This document shows positions 44,376 to 53,260 of a stretch of 64,000 nt of DNA, piece after piece. Below the pieces are notes generated by a model. That model saw only the letters and a list, made by a program, of their open reading frames with translations, did no database searches and had not been told where the DNA came from. Both the position numbers and the translations under genes were made by a program. Origin of the DNA: Pseudoalteromonas sp. HM-SA03 (GTDB lineage: Bacteria > Pseudomonadota > Gammaproteobacteria > Enterobacterales > Alteromonadaceae); NCBI RefSeq assembly GCF_002289345.1, contig NZ_NSDG01000002.1, positions 1 to 64,000 on the forward strand, given 5' to 3'. Every line of letters begins with the position of its first letter. Position 1 is the stretch's first letter.

Positions 44376-45686
44376 ATGAAAATGTTTAAAAAAATTATGT
44401 TAGTAAGTGCGTTATTTAGCACAGGTTTAATAGCGCCGAGTCTCATTTCGGTCATACCAAATGTTAATTTGGCAACGGCTTATGCAGACTCAGAAACTAA
44501 AACCAAGCGTGTGCCCGCGCTACGCGAAAAAGTGTATAGTCAACTGGCTCGCGCGCAAAAACTTGCAGACGACGGTCAAGTTGCAGAGGGCCTCGCCGCA
44601 TTAGATTCGGTGAAAGAACGCGTTTCGAGTATGAATAGCTACGAAGTGGCAATGATGTATAACTTCTATGGCTTTATTTATTACAACGAGAACAAGCTCG
44701 ACAAGGCAATTGAATCTTTTAAAGCAGTTATTGCTGAAGAATCTATTCCTGAGTCCCTGCGTCTTTCTACGACATTTAGTTTGGCTCAATTGGCCATGGC
44801 AAACAATGATTTTGAAAGTACATTATCATTCCTTGATCAGTGGAAAGAAGTTAATACCCAGGCTCCAAAAAGCAACTTTTATATTTTAAAGGCGCAAGCA
44901 CAGTATCAACTAAAAAAATATAGTGATGCGATAAAAAATATAAATACTGCGATTAATTTAGTTGAAGCCGACAATGAACTACCAAAAGAAAACTGGTTAG
45001 TTCTTCAGCGTGCGATATATTACTCATTAAATCAGCCGAAAAAAGTAGCGGATGTTTTAGAGAAAATGGTTACTCTCTATGATAAGCCACAATACTGGAT
45101 CCAGCTTGGCGGTATGTACGGTGAAATAGGTGCCGATAAAAAACAACTTGCAACATTTGAAACTGCAAAGCAAAGGGGCTTTATAAAATCAAAGTCTGAT
45201 TATATGCAGCTTGCTCAAGTCTATTTAATGAACACCTTGCCTTTTAAAGCAGCTGAAGCACTCGATAACGGAATAAAAGCAGGTGTCGTTGAAGACAGCG
45301 CCAAAAATCTAACTTTTATCGCAGAAGCGTTCGTTCAAGCAAGAGAAGATAAAAAGTCACTACCTTTCTTCCTAGCTGCAACTGAAAAAGTTGAACATGG
45401 TAATTTAGACCAGAGGCTTGCAGAGATCTACTTAAATCTTGAAAAGTATGATGAAGCCGCAGATCACGCCCGACTTGCACTCAATAAAGGTGATTTAACG
45501 TTTGAGTCTAACGCCTATGTTGCACTTGGAATGGCACAGTTTAACCTGCAAAACTTTGATGCTTCTATATTGGCATTCGAACAGGCTGAAAAGCACAAAA
45601 AATCAGCCAACCTCGCTAAACAATGGATTAAATATGTGAAGCGAGAAAAAGTTCATGCTGAAACATTAAAACAAGCTTTATTATAA
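44376..45686 (+). CDS. TPR-repeat periplasmic protein of TonB2 operon
   Basis: 436 residues with a signal peptide (about 1-36) and several tetratricopeptide repeats (for example YEVAMMYNFYGFIYYNENKL, YLNLEKYDEAADHARLALNKG, YVALGMAQFNLQNFDASIL). Such a TPR protein closes TonB2 operons in Vibrio (VC1543-like). It probably holds the system together in the periplasm. A strong terminator follows. Confidence 0.88.
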   Translation: MKMFKKIMLVSALFSTGLIAPSLISVIPNVNLATAYADSETKTKRVPALREKVYSQLARAQKLADDGQVAEGLAALDSVKERVSSMNSYEVAMMYNFYGFIYYNENKLDKAIESFKAVIAEESIPESLRLSTTFSLAQLAMANNDFESTLSFLDQWKEVNTQAPKSNFYILKAQAQYQLKKYSDAIKNINTAINLVEADNELPKENWLVLQRAIYYSLNQPKKVADVLEKMVTLYDKPQYWIQLGGMYGEIGADKKQLATFETAKQRGFIKSKSDYMQLAQVYLMNTLPFKAAEALDNGIKAGVVEDSAKNLTFIAEAFVQAREDKKSLPFFLAATEKVEHGNLDQRLAEIYLNLEKYDEAADHARLALNKGDLTFESNAYVALGMAQFNLQNFDASILAFEQAEKHKKSANLAKQWIKYVKREKVHAETLKQALL

Positions 45687-45706
45687 TATTTTATAATCGC
45701 AACACC

Positions 45707-45731
45707 AAAGCCGCCTTCGGGCGGTTTTTTT
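45707..45731 (+). terminator. Terminator of TonB2 operon
   Basis: CCGCC / GGCGG stem with a stable TTCG tetraloop, flanked by AAAG and TTTTTTT. Confidence 0.92.
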
Positions 45732-45877
45732 ATTTTTAAAAGTTCCAACTTTTATTATGAAGATTTAATTACAATCATTTTGTGTAATCTTCGTGTAATA
45801 AAACCCCATTAATTTAGTCACATCATTTAAACACAGTAAAAAAATAATTTTTTAAAAGTCTACTATTGGAGTTAGCA

Positions 45878-47548
45878 ATGGAACTAAAAAACCTCTTCAG
45901 AGTCTCTGCAATCGTCGCTGCTATGGCACTTACTGGTTGTGGTGGTGACATCGAAGTTACACCTACTGTAAACGATAACAGCACTAACAATTCAAATAAT
46001 ACAACAAACAATGGCGATTCGGGCGGTGATACAGGTGGCGATACTGGCACAACTAACCCTTGTACAACTCGCGCTGTAGGAAGCACTGAAGTGCAAGGTA
46101 CGTTCCAAGCACCACACTGTGTATATGGCACTGACTTTGCTTCTAAATCACTTGAAGTACAAGCTGATGTGACATTCAAAAAACTTGAGAATGGCGGTGC
46201 TCACGTATTTAAAGGTGCACTTTTAATCGGTAAAGATTGTAACACGTCAACAGGTTGCACAATCGAGGCGAACGGTCCAACACTAACTGTAGAGCCTGGT
46301 GCAGTGATGGCATTCACTTCTGGTGAGTCTGTGGTTCGTATCGCGCGTGGTGCGAAAATCAACGCAGTTGGTACTGCAGCTGAGCCAATTCGTTTCACTT
46401 CAGCAGCAGAATTTGATGCATTTAACCTAGCAGGTATCGGTCCACAGTTTGCTGACTGGGGTGGTATCATGATTAACGGTTTTGGTATCACAAACGAATG
46501 TACTGATGCAGAGCGCGATGGCGACCTTTGTAATGCAGATTCTGAAGGTGTAACAAGCTACTATGGCGGTAAAAACAACGCAGATAGCAGCGGTCAAATC
46601 AAATATGCGCATATTTGGTATGCAGGTTCTGGTCCTCGTGATGGTGGCCCAGGGGACGACTTAAATTCACTAACACTTAATGCTGTGGGTTCCAGTTCAA
46701 GCTTCGAATTCCTTCATATTCACCAAGGTTTTGATGATGGTATCGAATTCTTCGGTGGCGCAGCAAACATCAAAAATATCGTAGTAACAGATACTCAGGA
46801 CGATGGTGTCGACGTTGATGCTGGCTGGCAGGGTAAAGGTCAATTTATTGTTGTTAAACATGGTACAATTAAAACTAAGCGTGACGTTACTTATGCTGAT
46901 GACAAAGGCGACGCGGTACTAATCCCAGCAGGTACAGAAGGCTTCATGGGTAATAATGGTTTTGAAACCGATGGTGAAAAAGCAGCAGGCCCTGATTATA
47001 GCCAAGCACCGGCATCTACGCTTAACTTTGCGAACGTAACTGTATTAACAACCGATGGTAGCTCTATTCGCGACAATAGTGCATCACAAGGCATGAAGTT
47101 TGACGATGCTATCCGCGGTATGTATTACAACGCGCTTGTCGTAAAAGCTGAAGCTTCAAATGGCACTGAATGTCTAGAGTTCAAAGATGGTGATGCAGCG
47201 GCAAACGCTGAAGCCGATACACTTAACTATGTAAGCTCTGTGCTTGCTTGTGCTGCAAACTTTAAAAATGGTTCTGAACCACTACCTGCAGGTGAAGGTA
47301 AAGAAGACTGGTTTGTTAACGCGGGTTCTAACCAAATTCTAAACGGTGCAGCTGACGTACTTGCAGCAGACGGCTTCTCAACAAATTCAAGCTCTACCGC
47401 TATCACTGTTGAAGCAAACGACCTAAGCAGCCTAAATGATAACTTCTTCACGGCTGTTGATTACATTGGTGCGGTATCTGATAAAGATACATCTTCTGAA
47501 TGGTATCAGTGGGTTAAGAAAGCAATTGAGGCTTCAAACGCTGACTAA
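45878..47548 (+). CDS. Secreted lipoprotein of unknown function, linked to TonB receptor
   Basis: 556 residues. The start at ATG 45878 has GGAG 8 nt upstream. A lipoprotein signal peptide ends in LTGC (C21), followed by an Asn/Thr/Gly-rich linker. The rest is beta-rich with motifs such as ADWGGIMINGFG, FEFLHIHQGFDDGIEFFGG and QDDGVDVDAGW, reminiscent of right-handed beta-helix proteins, and includes paired cysteines. Similar lipoproteins commonly stand next to TonB-dependent receptors in Alteromonadales, but the substrate is unknown. A terminator separates it from the receptor gene. Confidence 0.82.
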   Translation: MELKNLFRVSAIVAAMALTGCGGDIEVTPTVNDNSTNNSNNTTNNGDSGGDTGGDTGTTNPCTTRAVGSTEVQGTFQAPHCVYGTDFASKSLEVQADVTFKKLENGGAHVFKGALLIGKDCNTSTGCTIEANGPTLTVEPGAVMAFTSGESVVRIARGAKINAVGTAAEPIRFTSAAEFDAFNLAGIGPQFADWGGIMINGFGITNECTDAERDGDLCNADSEGVTSYYGGKNNADSSGQIKYAHIWYAGSGPRDGGPGDDLNSLTLNAVGSSSSFEFLHIHQGFDDGIEFFGGAANIKNIVVTDTQDDGVDVDAGWQGKGQFIVVKHGTIKTKRDVTYADDKGDAVLIPAGTEGFMGNNGFETDGEKAAGPDYSQAPASTLNFANVTVLTTDGSSIRDNSASQGMKFDDAIRGMYYNALVVKAEASNGTECLEFKDGDAAANAEADTLNYVSSVLACAANFKNGSEPLPAGEGKEDWFVNAGSNQILNGAADVLAADGFSTNSSSTAITVEANDLSSLNDNFFTAVDYIGAVSDKDTSSEWYQWVKKAIEASNAD

Positions 47549-47578
47549 TTATCCGTAATGACCTTAGTTATTACAATT

Positions 47579-47603
47579 AAGGCGCAGTCATTGCGCCTTT
47601 TTT
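47579..47603 (+). terminator. Terminator between lipoprotein and receptor genes
   Basis: An 8-bp stem AAGGCGCA / TGCGCCTT with a GTCAT loop and a T-run. Receptor expression would depend on read-through or its own promoter. Confidence 0.85.
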
Positions 47604-47625
47604 ATGATTTTTGGCAGGATTGCAT

Positions 47626-50313
47626 ATGGATACTCAAATGAAATTTAAAAAAGTTGCTTTAGCCATCAGTACGGCACTCACAGTCGCAACTTCTCTACCA
47701 AGCGTTGCAGAAGAAGAGCAGGCAATCGAAGAAGTTGTTGCGGTAGGTACTCGTTTGCAAGGTAGTGCCGCTGCGGTAATTGAAGAACGTAAAAATCAAG
47801 CCTTCGTTGCGGATATCTTAGGTGCAGAGCAGCTATCTAGAACAGGTGATAGTGATGCAGCATCCGCGCTACGTCGTGTTACTGGTCTTACGTTAGTTGA
47901 CGGCAAGTTTATCTATGTTCGTGGCCTAGGTGAGCGTTACTCAAGTGCTCGCCTGAATGGTGCCGCAGTACCGAGCCCGGACTTAACCCGAAACGTTATT
48001 CCACTCGATATTTTTCCAGCAAGCATTATTGAAAGTCTAGCGGTACAAAAAGCCTATTCTCCTTCAATGCCTGCTGCATTCGGTGGTGGTAACATCGATA
48101 TCCGTACTAAGTCTGTACCATCGGAGTTCACCGCGGGTATTGAAGTCGGTATTGGCCAAAACTTTAATTCTGATAAAGGCTTTACCTACAGCGGAACCTC
48201 GGAAGGTATACCTCAAGTGCTACAAGATGCGGTTGTAAGATATCGTGGTAACTTTGACATCGGTGAAGTTGTAGACAAAAACGGTTTCAAAGATAAAGAT
48301 GGACTAACACGTGCAGATCAAGCAATTGATGTAATCAAAGGTTTTGTGTCGTCACTTCCTCGTGATATTCAAGTCAAAGAAGAGTCGCTAGATCCAAACT
48401 TTGACGTAAAAGCCAACATTGGCAATAGTTTCCAAGAAGATTGGTTAGGCGGCACGGTAGGCTTTATGCTTGCGGGTTCCTATGACAACGATTGGAATTA
48501 TAGCGACCGCACAACAGGCGTTATTGACGACACATTAGCTGAAAACTGTACTTCAAAACTAGAAACCGCAGAAGACACAGCCAACTCATGTTATGTAACG
48601 CTTAAAGAATCTAAAGTAACAACTGAGACTGAACGCCTGAATGGTGTATTCAATATCGGTTACCGCTTAGATCAGCATAGCATTACTTATTCTAAGATCT
48701 ATCTTGAAGATAACGAGACCGAATCAGAGTTTTCCGTGTTACAAAGTCCTAACGGCAGTACCGTTAGAACTATCGCGGGAACGGGCGCTGCACAGCGTTC
48801 ACATCAGTTTGATTACGAAGAGCGTACGTTGGATATCGACCAAGTGATTGGTCAACACACATTCCTCGATTATTGGGGTATCGGCTTTGACTGGCAGTAT
48901 ACAGAGTCAAAAGCGCAAACCGATATTCCAACAGAAATCGACTTTAAGTTTATTGATAACTATAACGACGACGGTTCTTATAAAAACTCCATCGTTACTG
49001 GTGATGATAACCGTATAACATACGCCTTTACAGACATGGAAGACAACGTAAAGTCTTACAGCGGCAATGTCACCTTACCATTAACCTTCGAGGGCATAGA
49101 AATTACCCTTAAAGGCGGTTACGACTTTATGGATAGAGCGCGTGTTTACAATACTAGTAACTTCGTTGTAAATAACAAAAGTGGTATATCCATCCCAGTA
49201 AACTTTGATGAATCTGAGATCTATGGATTATCGGGTTATCTTGACGATGAGTTTTTGAACAACAACACATTCTTGTTGACCTTCAACGAACCTCAGGCAC
49301 CAGCCGCAGACGATTATATCGCCGCTCAAAAGATTGATGCGGGCTATGGTGAGTTTGATATCTTCTTCGATAATACCTGGCGTATTAGTGGTGGTATTCG
49401 TTACGAAGACTTTAAACAAGTGTCACTTGCAACATCGAGCCTGATCTTCGACCGTATAACGATGGAAACGATTTACGACGAAGAGCGTATTTTAGCCGGT
49501 ACAGTTAACGAAGATAACTTCTTTAACGCACTATCGCTAACGTATCTTTCAGACGGTAACTATCAAGTACGTTTTGGTTATGGCGAAACCACAGTACGCC
49601 CTGACTTACGTGAGTTAGTACCGGTTGCCTACTATGATCCATTGACCGATATCCGCACCTTCGGTGTAGCTGGTCTTAAGAGTAGCGACCTGAAAAACTA
49701 TGACGCGCGCTTTGAGTACTATATGGATAATGGCGACAATTTCTCAGTTGCGGCATTCTATAAAGACATCACGGCACCAATAGAAACCATCTTACGGGTG
49801 GGTGATGAAGACTATACAGCAACCTTCGTAAACGGTGAAGAAGGCGAAGTATACGGTATCGAAGCCGAGTGGTTATATGACTTATCGGGCCTTGTGAGTG
49901 GCTTCTTTACATCAGGTAACATTACCTTAAGTGATTCTGAAGTATCGATAGACCCTGCCCGCGCAGGCAACTTAACCAACCCAACGAAGCGTATGACAGG
50001 TCACTCAGAGTACGTAGTTAATATGCAATTAAACTATGACTCGGCTGATGGTCAACACAGTGGTTCATTAGTGTATAACGTCTTTGGTGAGCGTATTTTA
50101 GCTTCAGGTATCGGCGGTAGAGATGATGCTTATGAGCAACCATTTCACTCACTTGACCTAGTATATACTTGGTATCCAGACTTTAACTCTAAAGTTAAAT
50201 TTAAAGTCAAGAACTTGCTAAATGAAGATCAAGAAGTAACGCAATCTGATGTAGTGGTGCGACAAAAAGACGTTGGCACCTCAGTTAGCCTGAGCTACAG
50301 CTACGAGTTCTAA
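47626..50313 (+). CDS. TonB-dependent outer-membrane receptor
   Basis: 895 residues from ATG 47626 (AGGA 6 nt upstream). Signal peptide, then a TonB-box-like IEEVVAVGTR, a plug domain (ALRRVTGLTLVDGKFIYVRGLGERYSSARLNGAAVPSPD) and a 22-strand barrel that ends in an aromatic residue (SLSYSYEF). The plug motif FIYVRGLGERYSS is that of a large receptor class common in Alteromonadales, whose substrates are poorly known. It is likely energised by the TonB2 system just upstream and works with the neighbouring lipoprotein. Confidence 0.93.
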   Translation: MDTQMKFKKVALAISTALTVATSLPSVAEEEQAIEEVVAVGTRLQGSAAAVIEERKNQAFVADILGAEQLSRTGDSDAASALRRVTGLTLVDGKFIYVRGLGERYSSARLNGAAVPSPDLTRNVIPLDIFPASIIESLAVQKAYSPSMPAAFGGGNIDIRTKSVPSEFTAGIEVGIGQNFNSDKGFTYSGTSEGIPQVLQDAVVRYRGNFDIGEVVDKNGFKDKDGLTRADQAIDVIKGFVSSLPRDIQVKEESLDPNFDVKANIGNSFQEDWLGGTVGFMLAGSYDNDWNYSDRTTGVIDDTLAENCTSKLETAEDTANSCYVTLKESKVTTETERLNGVFNIGYRLDQHSITYSKIYLEDNETESEFSVLQSPNGSTVRTIAGTGAAQRSHQFDYEERTLDIDQVIGQHTFLDYWGIGFDWQYTESKAQTDIPTEIDFKFIDNYNDDGSYKNSIVTGDDNRITYAFTDMEDNVKSYSGNVTLPLTFEGIEITLKGGYDFMDRARVYNTSNFVVNNKSGISIPVNFDESEIYGLSGYLDDEFLNNNTFLLTFNEPQAPAADDYIAAQKIDAGYGEFDIFFDNTWRISGGIRYEDFKQVSLATSSLIFDRITMETIYDEERILAGTVNEDNFFNALSLTYLSDGNYQVRFGYGETTVRPDLRELVPVAYYDPLTDIRTFGVAGLKSSDLKNYDARFEYYMDNGDNFSVAAFYKDITAPIETILRVGDEDYTATFVNGEEGEVYGIEAEWLYDLSGLVSGFFTSGNITLSDSEVSIDPARAGNLTNPTKRMTGHSEYVVNMQLNYDSADGQHSGSLVYNVFGERILASGIGGRDDAYEQPFHSLDLVYTWYPDFNSKVKFKVKNLLNEDQEVTQSDVVVRQKDVGTSVSLSYSYEF

Positions 50314-50333
50314 GGAACAACTAAGCTTAAACC

Positions 50334-50360
50334 AAAGCCAAGGCATGCCTTGGCTTTTTT
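50334..50360 (+). terminator. Terminator of TonB-dependent receptor gene
   Basis: An 11-bp stem AAAGCCAAGGC / GCCTTGGCTTT around a tiny loop, then Ts. Confidence 0.9.
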
Positions 50361-50757
50361 GATCTTTATCAATCTTTCTAAATTTTTTTATTTGTTATTC
50401 GTTATTTCATAGACTAAGTTCTGTAACTTTGTGTATAGTTGGTCTATAAATAAAAATATATCTAAATACTTCAGTAGGTTACTAAGTTGTTAATGTGCTT
50501 GTCATATTTAACCAGTAACATTATTTAAGCGCTTTAAAAACAAAACTATAGCTTGCTTCGTGCCGAGTTCTTATTGACGCAAATGCGTTTAATTAGGACA
50601 ACCTTTACATGTTGTATCCAAACCCCGCTATGCGGGGTTTTTTATTTTTTAAAATCCTAGTTTCTAGCTAGTCCACTGCGTATTCTTTTGCTATGGTAGC
50701 CATCTAGACACATGACTCACGCAATGATCCGTATAATCAAGAATTAAGGCAGATAAC
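50361..50757 (+). other. Intergenic region with orphan terminator, possible small RNA
   Basis: About 400 bp without a gene. It holds two small inverted repeats (ACGC/GCGT near 50580; GGACAAC/GTTGTATCC at about 50597-50619) directly before a strong terminator that belongs to no coding gene (50620-50649). A TATAAA word lies near 50445. This is the layout of a small RNA, but the promoter is not convincing. Confidence 0.35.
50620..50649 (+). terminator. Strong orphan terminator before asd
   Basis: A 9-bp stem AAACCCCGC / GCGGGGTTT with a TAT loop, followed by TTTATTTTT. The receptor gene 260 bp earlier already has a terminator, so this one marks an additional transcript. Confidence 0.9.
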
Positions 50758-51873
50758 ATGAAAAAAGTAGGACTCGTCGGCTGGCGTGGAATGGTTGGCT
50801 CCGTGCTGATGGAGCGTATGCAACAAGAGAATGACTTTGATGTCATTGATCCACATTTCTTTACTACATCACAAGCAGGTCAACCCGGCCCCATTGTTAA
50901 AGAAGGTGGTGAGCCAAAGCCGCTTAAAGACGCAAGCGACATTCAATCGCTTAGCGAAATGGATATTATCATCTCTTGCCAAGGCGGAGATTTTACCAAA
51001 TCTGTATATCCTTCATTACGCGAACAGGGCTGGGAAGGCTATTGGATAGATGCAGCCTCAGCACTGAGAATGGAAAAAGACAGCATTATTGTGCTTGATC
51101 CTGTCAACAAAGATGTCATTCAACAAGGTCTTGAACAAGGCGTAAAAACCTTTGTCGGTGGTAATTGCACGGTTTCTCTTATGCTACTTGCGCTTGGTGG
51201 TCTGTTCGAACAAGACTTAATAGAGTGGGTGAGCCCAATGACCTATCAAGCGGCATCAGGAGCAGGCGCGAGAAATATGCGTGAACTCATCACTCAAATG
51301 GGTGAGATCCACAGCTCCGTAAAAGCACAACTCGACGATCCAAGCTCAGCCATCTTAGAAATCGATAAGCTTGTGGCAGAAAAAATCAAAGATGAATCTT
51401 TACCACAAGATCAATTTGGTGTCCCTTTAGCCGGCAGTTTGATCCCGTGGATTGACGTTCCAATGCCGTCTGGTCAAAGTAAAGAAGAGTGGAAAGCACA
51501 AGTAGAAGCAAACAAAATCCTTGGCTCGTCAAATCAGCCCATTCCTATCGACGGATTGTGTGTACGAATTGGTGCAATGCGCTGTCATTCACAAGCACTC
51601 ACCATCAAGTTACGTGAAAATCGAAGTATCGAAGAAATAGAAGCAATTCTAGCGGCACATAATGAATGGGTTCGCGTTATTCCAAATGAGCGTGATATTA
51701 CGGCAAAAGAGCTAACGCCGGTAAATGTTACTGGCACACTGAGTATTCCTGTAGGCAGGATAAGAAAGCTCACTATGGGTGAAAAATATATCAGTGCATT
51801 TACTGTTGGTGACCAACTTTTATGGGGCGCGGCGGAGCCACTTCGTAGAATGTTAAGGATCATTACTGGTTAA
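50758..51873 (+). CDS. asd: Aspartate-semialdehyde dehydrogenase
   Basis: 371 residues, the gammaproteobacterial form. It reduces aspartyl phosphate to the semialdehyde for Lys, Thr, Met and diaminopimelate. Motifs: [18 protein letters not shown] (NADPH binding), [10 protein letters not shown] with catalytic C137, [16 protein letters not shown], and C-terminal [16 protein letters not shown] with the acid/base His. A normal ribosome binding site (AAGGCAG) precedes the ATG. Monocistronic, with a terminator. Confidence 0.97.
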   Translation: MKKVGLVGWRGMVGSVLMERMQQENDFDVIDPHFFTTSQAGQPGPIVKEGGEPKPLKDASDIQSLSEMDIIISCQGGDFTKSVYPSLREQGWEGYWIDAASALRMEKDSIIVLDPVNKDVIQQGLEQGVKTFVGGNCTVSLMLLALGGLFEQDLIEWVSPMTYQAASGAGARNMRELITQMGEIHSSVKAQLDDPSSAILEIDKLVAEKIKDESLPQDQFGVPLAGSLIPWIDVPMPSGQSKEEWKAQVEANKILGSSNQPIPIDGLCVRIGAMRCHSQALTIKLRENRSIEEIEAILAAHNEWVRVIPNERDITAKELTPVNVTGTLSIPVGRIRKLTMGEKYISAFTVGDQLLWGAAEPLRRMLRIITG

Positions 51874-51878
51874 TTTTT

Positions 51879-51901
51879 AAAGGCGCCATCAGCGCCTTTT
51901 G
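51879..51901 (+). terminator. Terminator of asd
   Basis: An 8-bp stem AAAGGCGC / GCGCCTTT with a CATCA loop and Ts. Confidence 0.88.
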
Positions 51902-52464
51902 TGTTTTTAATCGATGATTTTTGTAATATCGACATTAAGACCTTTTCACTCCCACCATCATGGCATCAAATATCACCGCCATCTCTACTAACAATGAGTA
52001 AGCGATACAGTGCGGTATTTTTCAACTTCGCGGATGGCATCTAAAACCGGTACCAAAAGGTAGTACAGTTCTGGATAGATAACAACAGGTACAAAATCGA
52101 AACTGGAGCCTCGCTCAAGCCATACTCCATAAAAGCTGTCATATTTTGAGTAAAAGCCGTACGCTATGCCTTTACAAAGTGAATACGCCGCATAAGACTT
52201 CAACGAGATAAGCGCTAGGCTGTAACGCGCAATGGATATATTTAAAATTGATAAGAGTTAGCTTTTTCTCTTAAAGCGGATGCCAAGACTAACTTATGAA
52301 GTGTGACTCAGAATTGCAGAGGCTGCATAGTGTTCCAATAGCGGCCTGAGCGCTATTTCTACCAAATCAGATGTCGGTTGATTTGTTGCCGCTTGATGCT
52401 AAAGTCGTTAGTGATAAATGTAATGAGTATTAGAAACATACGAATTAATTAGATAATGGATACA
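51902..52464. other. Intergenic region left of the GNAT cassette
   Basis: About 560 bp with no supported gene. A minus-strand frame of 71 codons (51988-52203) has codon use that is not absurd (SKYDSFYGVWLERGSSFDF, VVIYPELYYLLVPVLDAIREV), but it begins with TTG, lacks a ribosome binding site and stays open further upstream without ATG. It may be a fragment of a lost gene. Nothing else stands out. Confidence 0.4.
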
Positions 52465-52524
52465 AAGTACTAAACTTACACTCGTTCGTCGCTAGTTTAA
52501 GCCTAGTACTGTGCATAGTTTATG
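52465..52524 (+). other. attC-like sequence, upstream side
   Basis: The right-hand part (TTCGTCGCTAGTTTAAGCC, 52485-52503) is 15/19 identical to the matching part of the site after the GNAT gene. AAACTTA (52473-52479) can pair with TAGTTT (52493-52498) leaving one bulged T, as in attC folds. The end GTTTATG (52518-52524) is a poor GTTRRRY core, so this copy looks degenerate. Confidence 0.5.
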
Positions 52525-52540
52525 AGGGAGCTAGCACCAC

Positions 52541-53047
52541 ATGAATATTCGAGAGTTCAGCGAGAACGATTATCCAAGAGTTTTGGAGATCTATTCGAAA
52601 TCTAAACTGGATGAGCTTCGTTTCGAGAAAAAGACATTTAAACTCTTGCCCCTAGAAAACGATGAAAAGAGATTCGCCGCGCTAAAGGAATCAAAAATAT
52701 ATGTTTTTGATGATGGGAATATTCTTGGGTTTGGAGCAATATTTGGGTCAGAGGTTAGAGCACTATTTGTTTGCCCTAGTGCTAGAGGAAACGGGATCGG
52801 AAAACAAATACTTGAATTCCTTTTGTCACAAATATGCGGCAACGCCAATCTCTTTGTAGCCAAGACAAATGAGCCAGCAAAGGAGCTATACAAGGCATAC
52901 GGATTCGAAGTGTCAGATGAGTTTCTTACTGAATATAATAGCGAGCCGTTATATGCGAATGAAATGGTTCGTGTAAATGGAAAGTGCTTACAAGATGAAA
53001 ATAAAAGTTTAGTAGGATACTCGAACAACTTAGAGACGGATGTCTAA
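52541..53047 (+). CDS. GNAT-family N-acetyltransferase in integron-like cassette
   Basis: A 168-residue acetyltransferase: the acetyl-CoA-binding RGNGIGKQILEFLL (about 87-100) and a YKAYGFEVSDEF segment near the C terminus are typical GNAT motifs. The acceptor is unknown; small amines, antibiotics or peptides are all possible. GAGGGAG lies before the ATG. Arg codons are mostly AGA/AGG, unlike the flanking housekeeping genes. The gene fits tightly between two attC-like sequences with no promoter of its own, as gene cassettes do. Confidence 0.85.
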   Translation: MNIREFSENDYPRVLEIYSKSKLDELRFEKKTFKLLPLENDEKRFAALKESKIYVFDDGNILGFGAIFGSEVRALFVCPSARGNGIGKQILEFLLSQICGNANLFVAKTNEPAKELYKAYGFEVSDEFLTEYNSEPLYANEMVRVNGKCLQDENKSLVGYSNNLETDV

Positions 53048-53051
53048 GACA

Positions 53052-53142
53052 TTATAACAAGCGCTCAAAACAAGGGACTTAAAATTACGGGCTTGCGCTC
53101 TTTCGTCACTAATTTTAGTCAAGTATTTTCCGTCAGTTAAGT
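53052..53142 (+). other. attC-like recombination site after GNAT gene
   Basis: A 91-bp segment beginning TTATAACAAGCGC (53052) and ending with GTTAAGT (53136-53142), a perfect GTTRRRY core. Inside, GACTTAAAATTA (53076-53087) pairs with TAATTTTAGTC (53110-53120) with a single bulged T, the extrahelical base expected of folded attC. The outer TAAC/GTTA ends also pair. The left box (TATAACAA-CGC) is like that of Vibrio repeats. Confidence 0.65.
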
Positions 53143-53215
53143 CGGCATTAAGAACAGCCGAGTTTAGTACGACGCCAACTGTTAAATTAGATGCAATCGA
53201 TTTACTCTGATAGCC

Positions 53216-53249
53216 AATGTCTGAGCTTCGCGGCCCGAGCTCAGACATT
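53216..53249. other. Strong 12-bp hairpin near FG-GAP gene end
   Basis: AATGTCTGAGCT / AGCTCAGACATT, a perfect 12-bp stem with a 10-nt GC-rich loop (53228-53237), 11 bp past the stop of the minus-strand FG-GAP gene. It has no T-run on either strand, so a simple terminator is not certain. It separates the cassette region from the chromosomal gene. Confidence 0.55.
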
Positions 53250-53260
53250 ACAAATCGCTA

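Noticed and set aside
51988-52203. 71-codon minus-strand frame right of asd
   Set aside because: TTG start without ribosome binding site and an open frame upstream without ATG; at best a gene fragment.
52591-53028. 145-codon frame antisense to the GNAT gene
   Set aside because: Entirely inside a clearly coding GNAT gene; a shadow.
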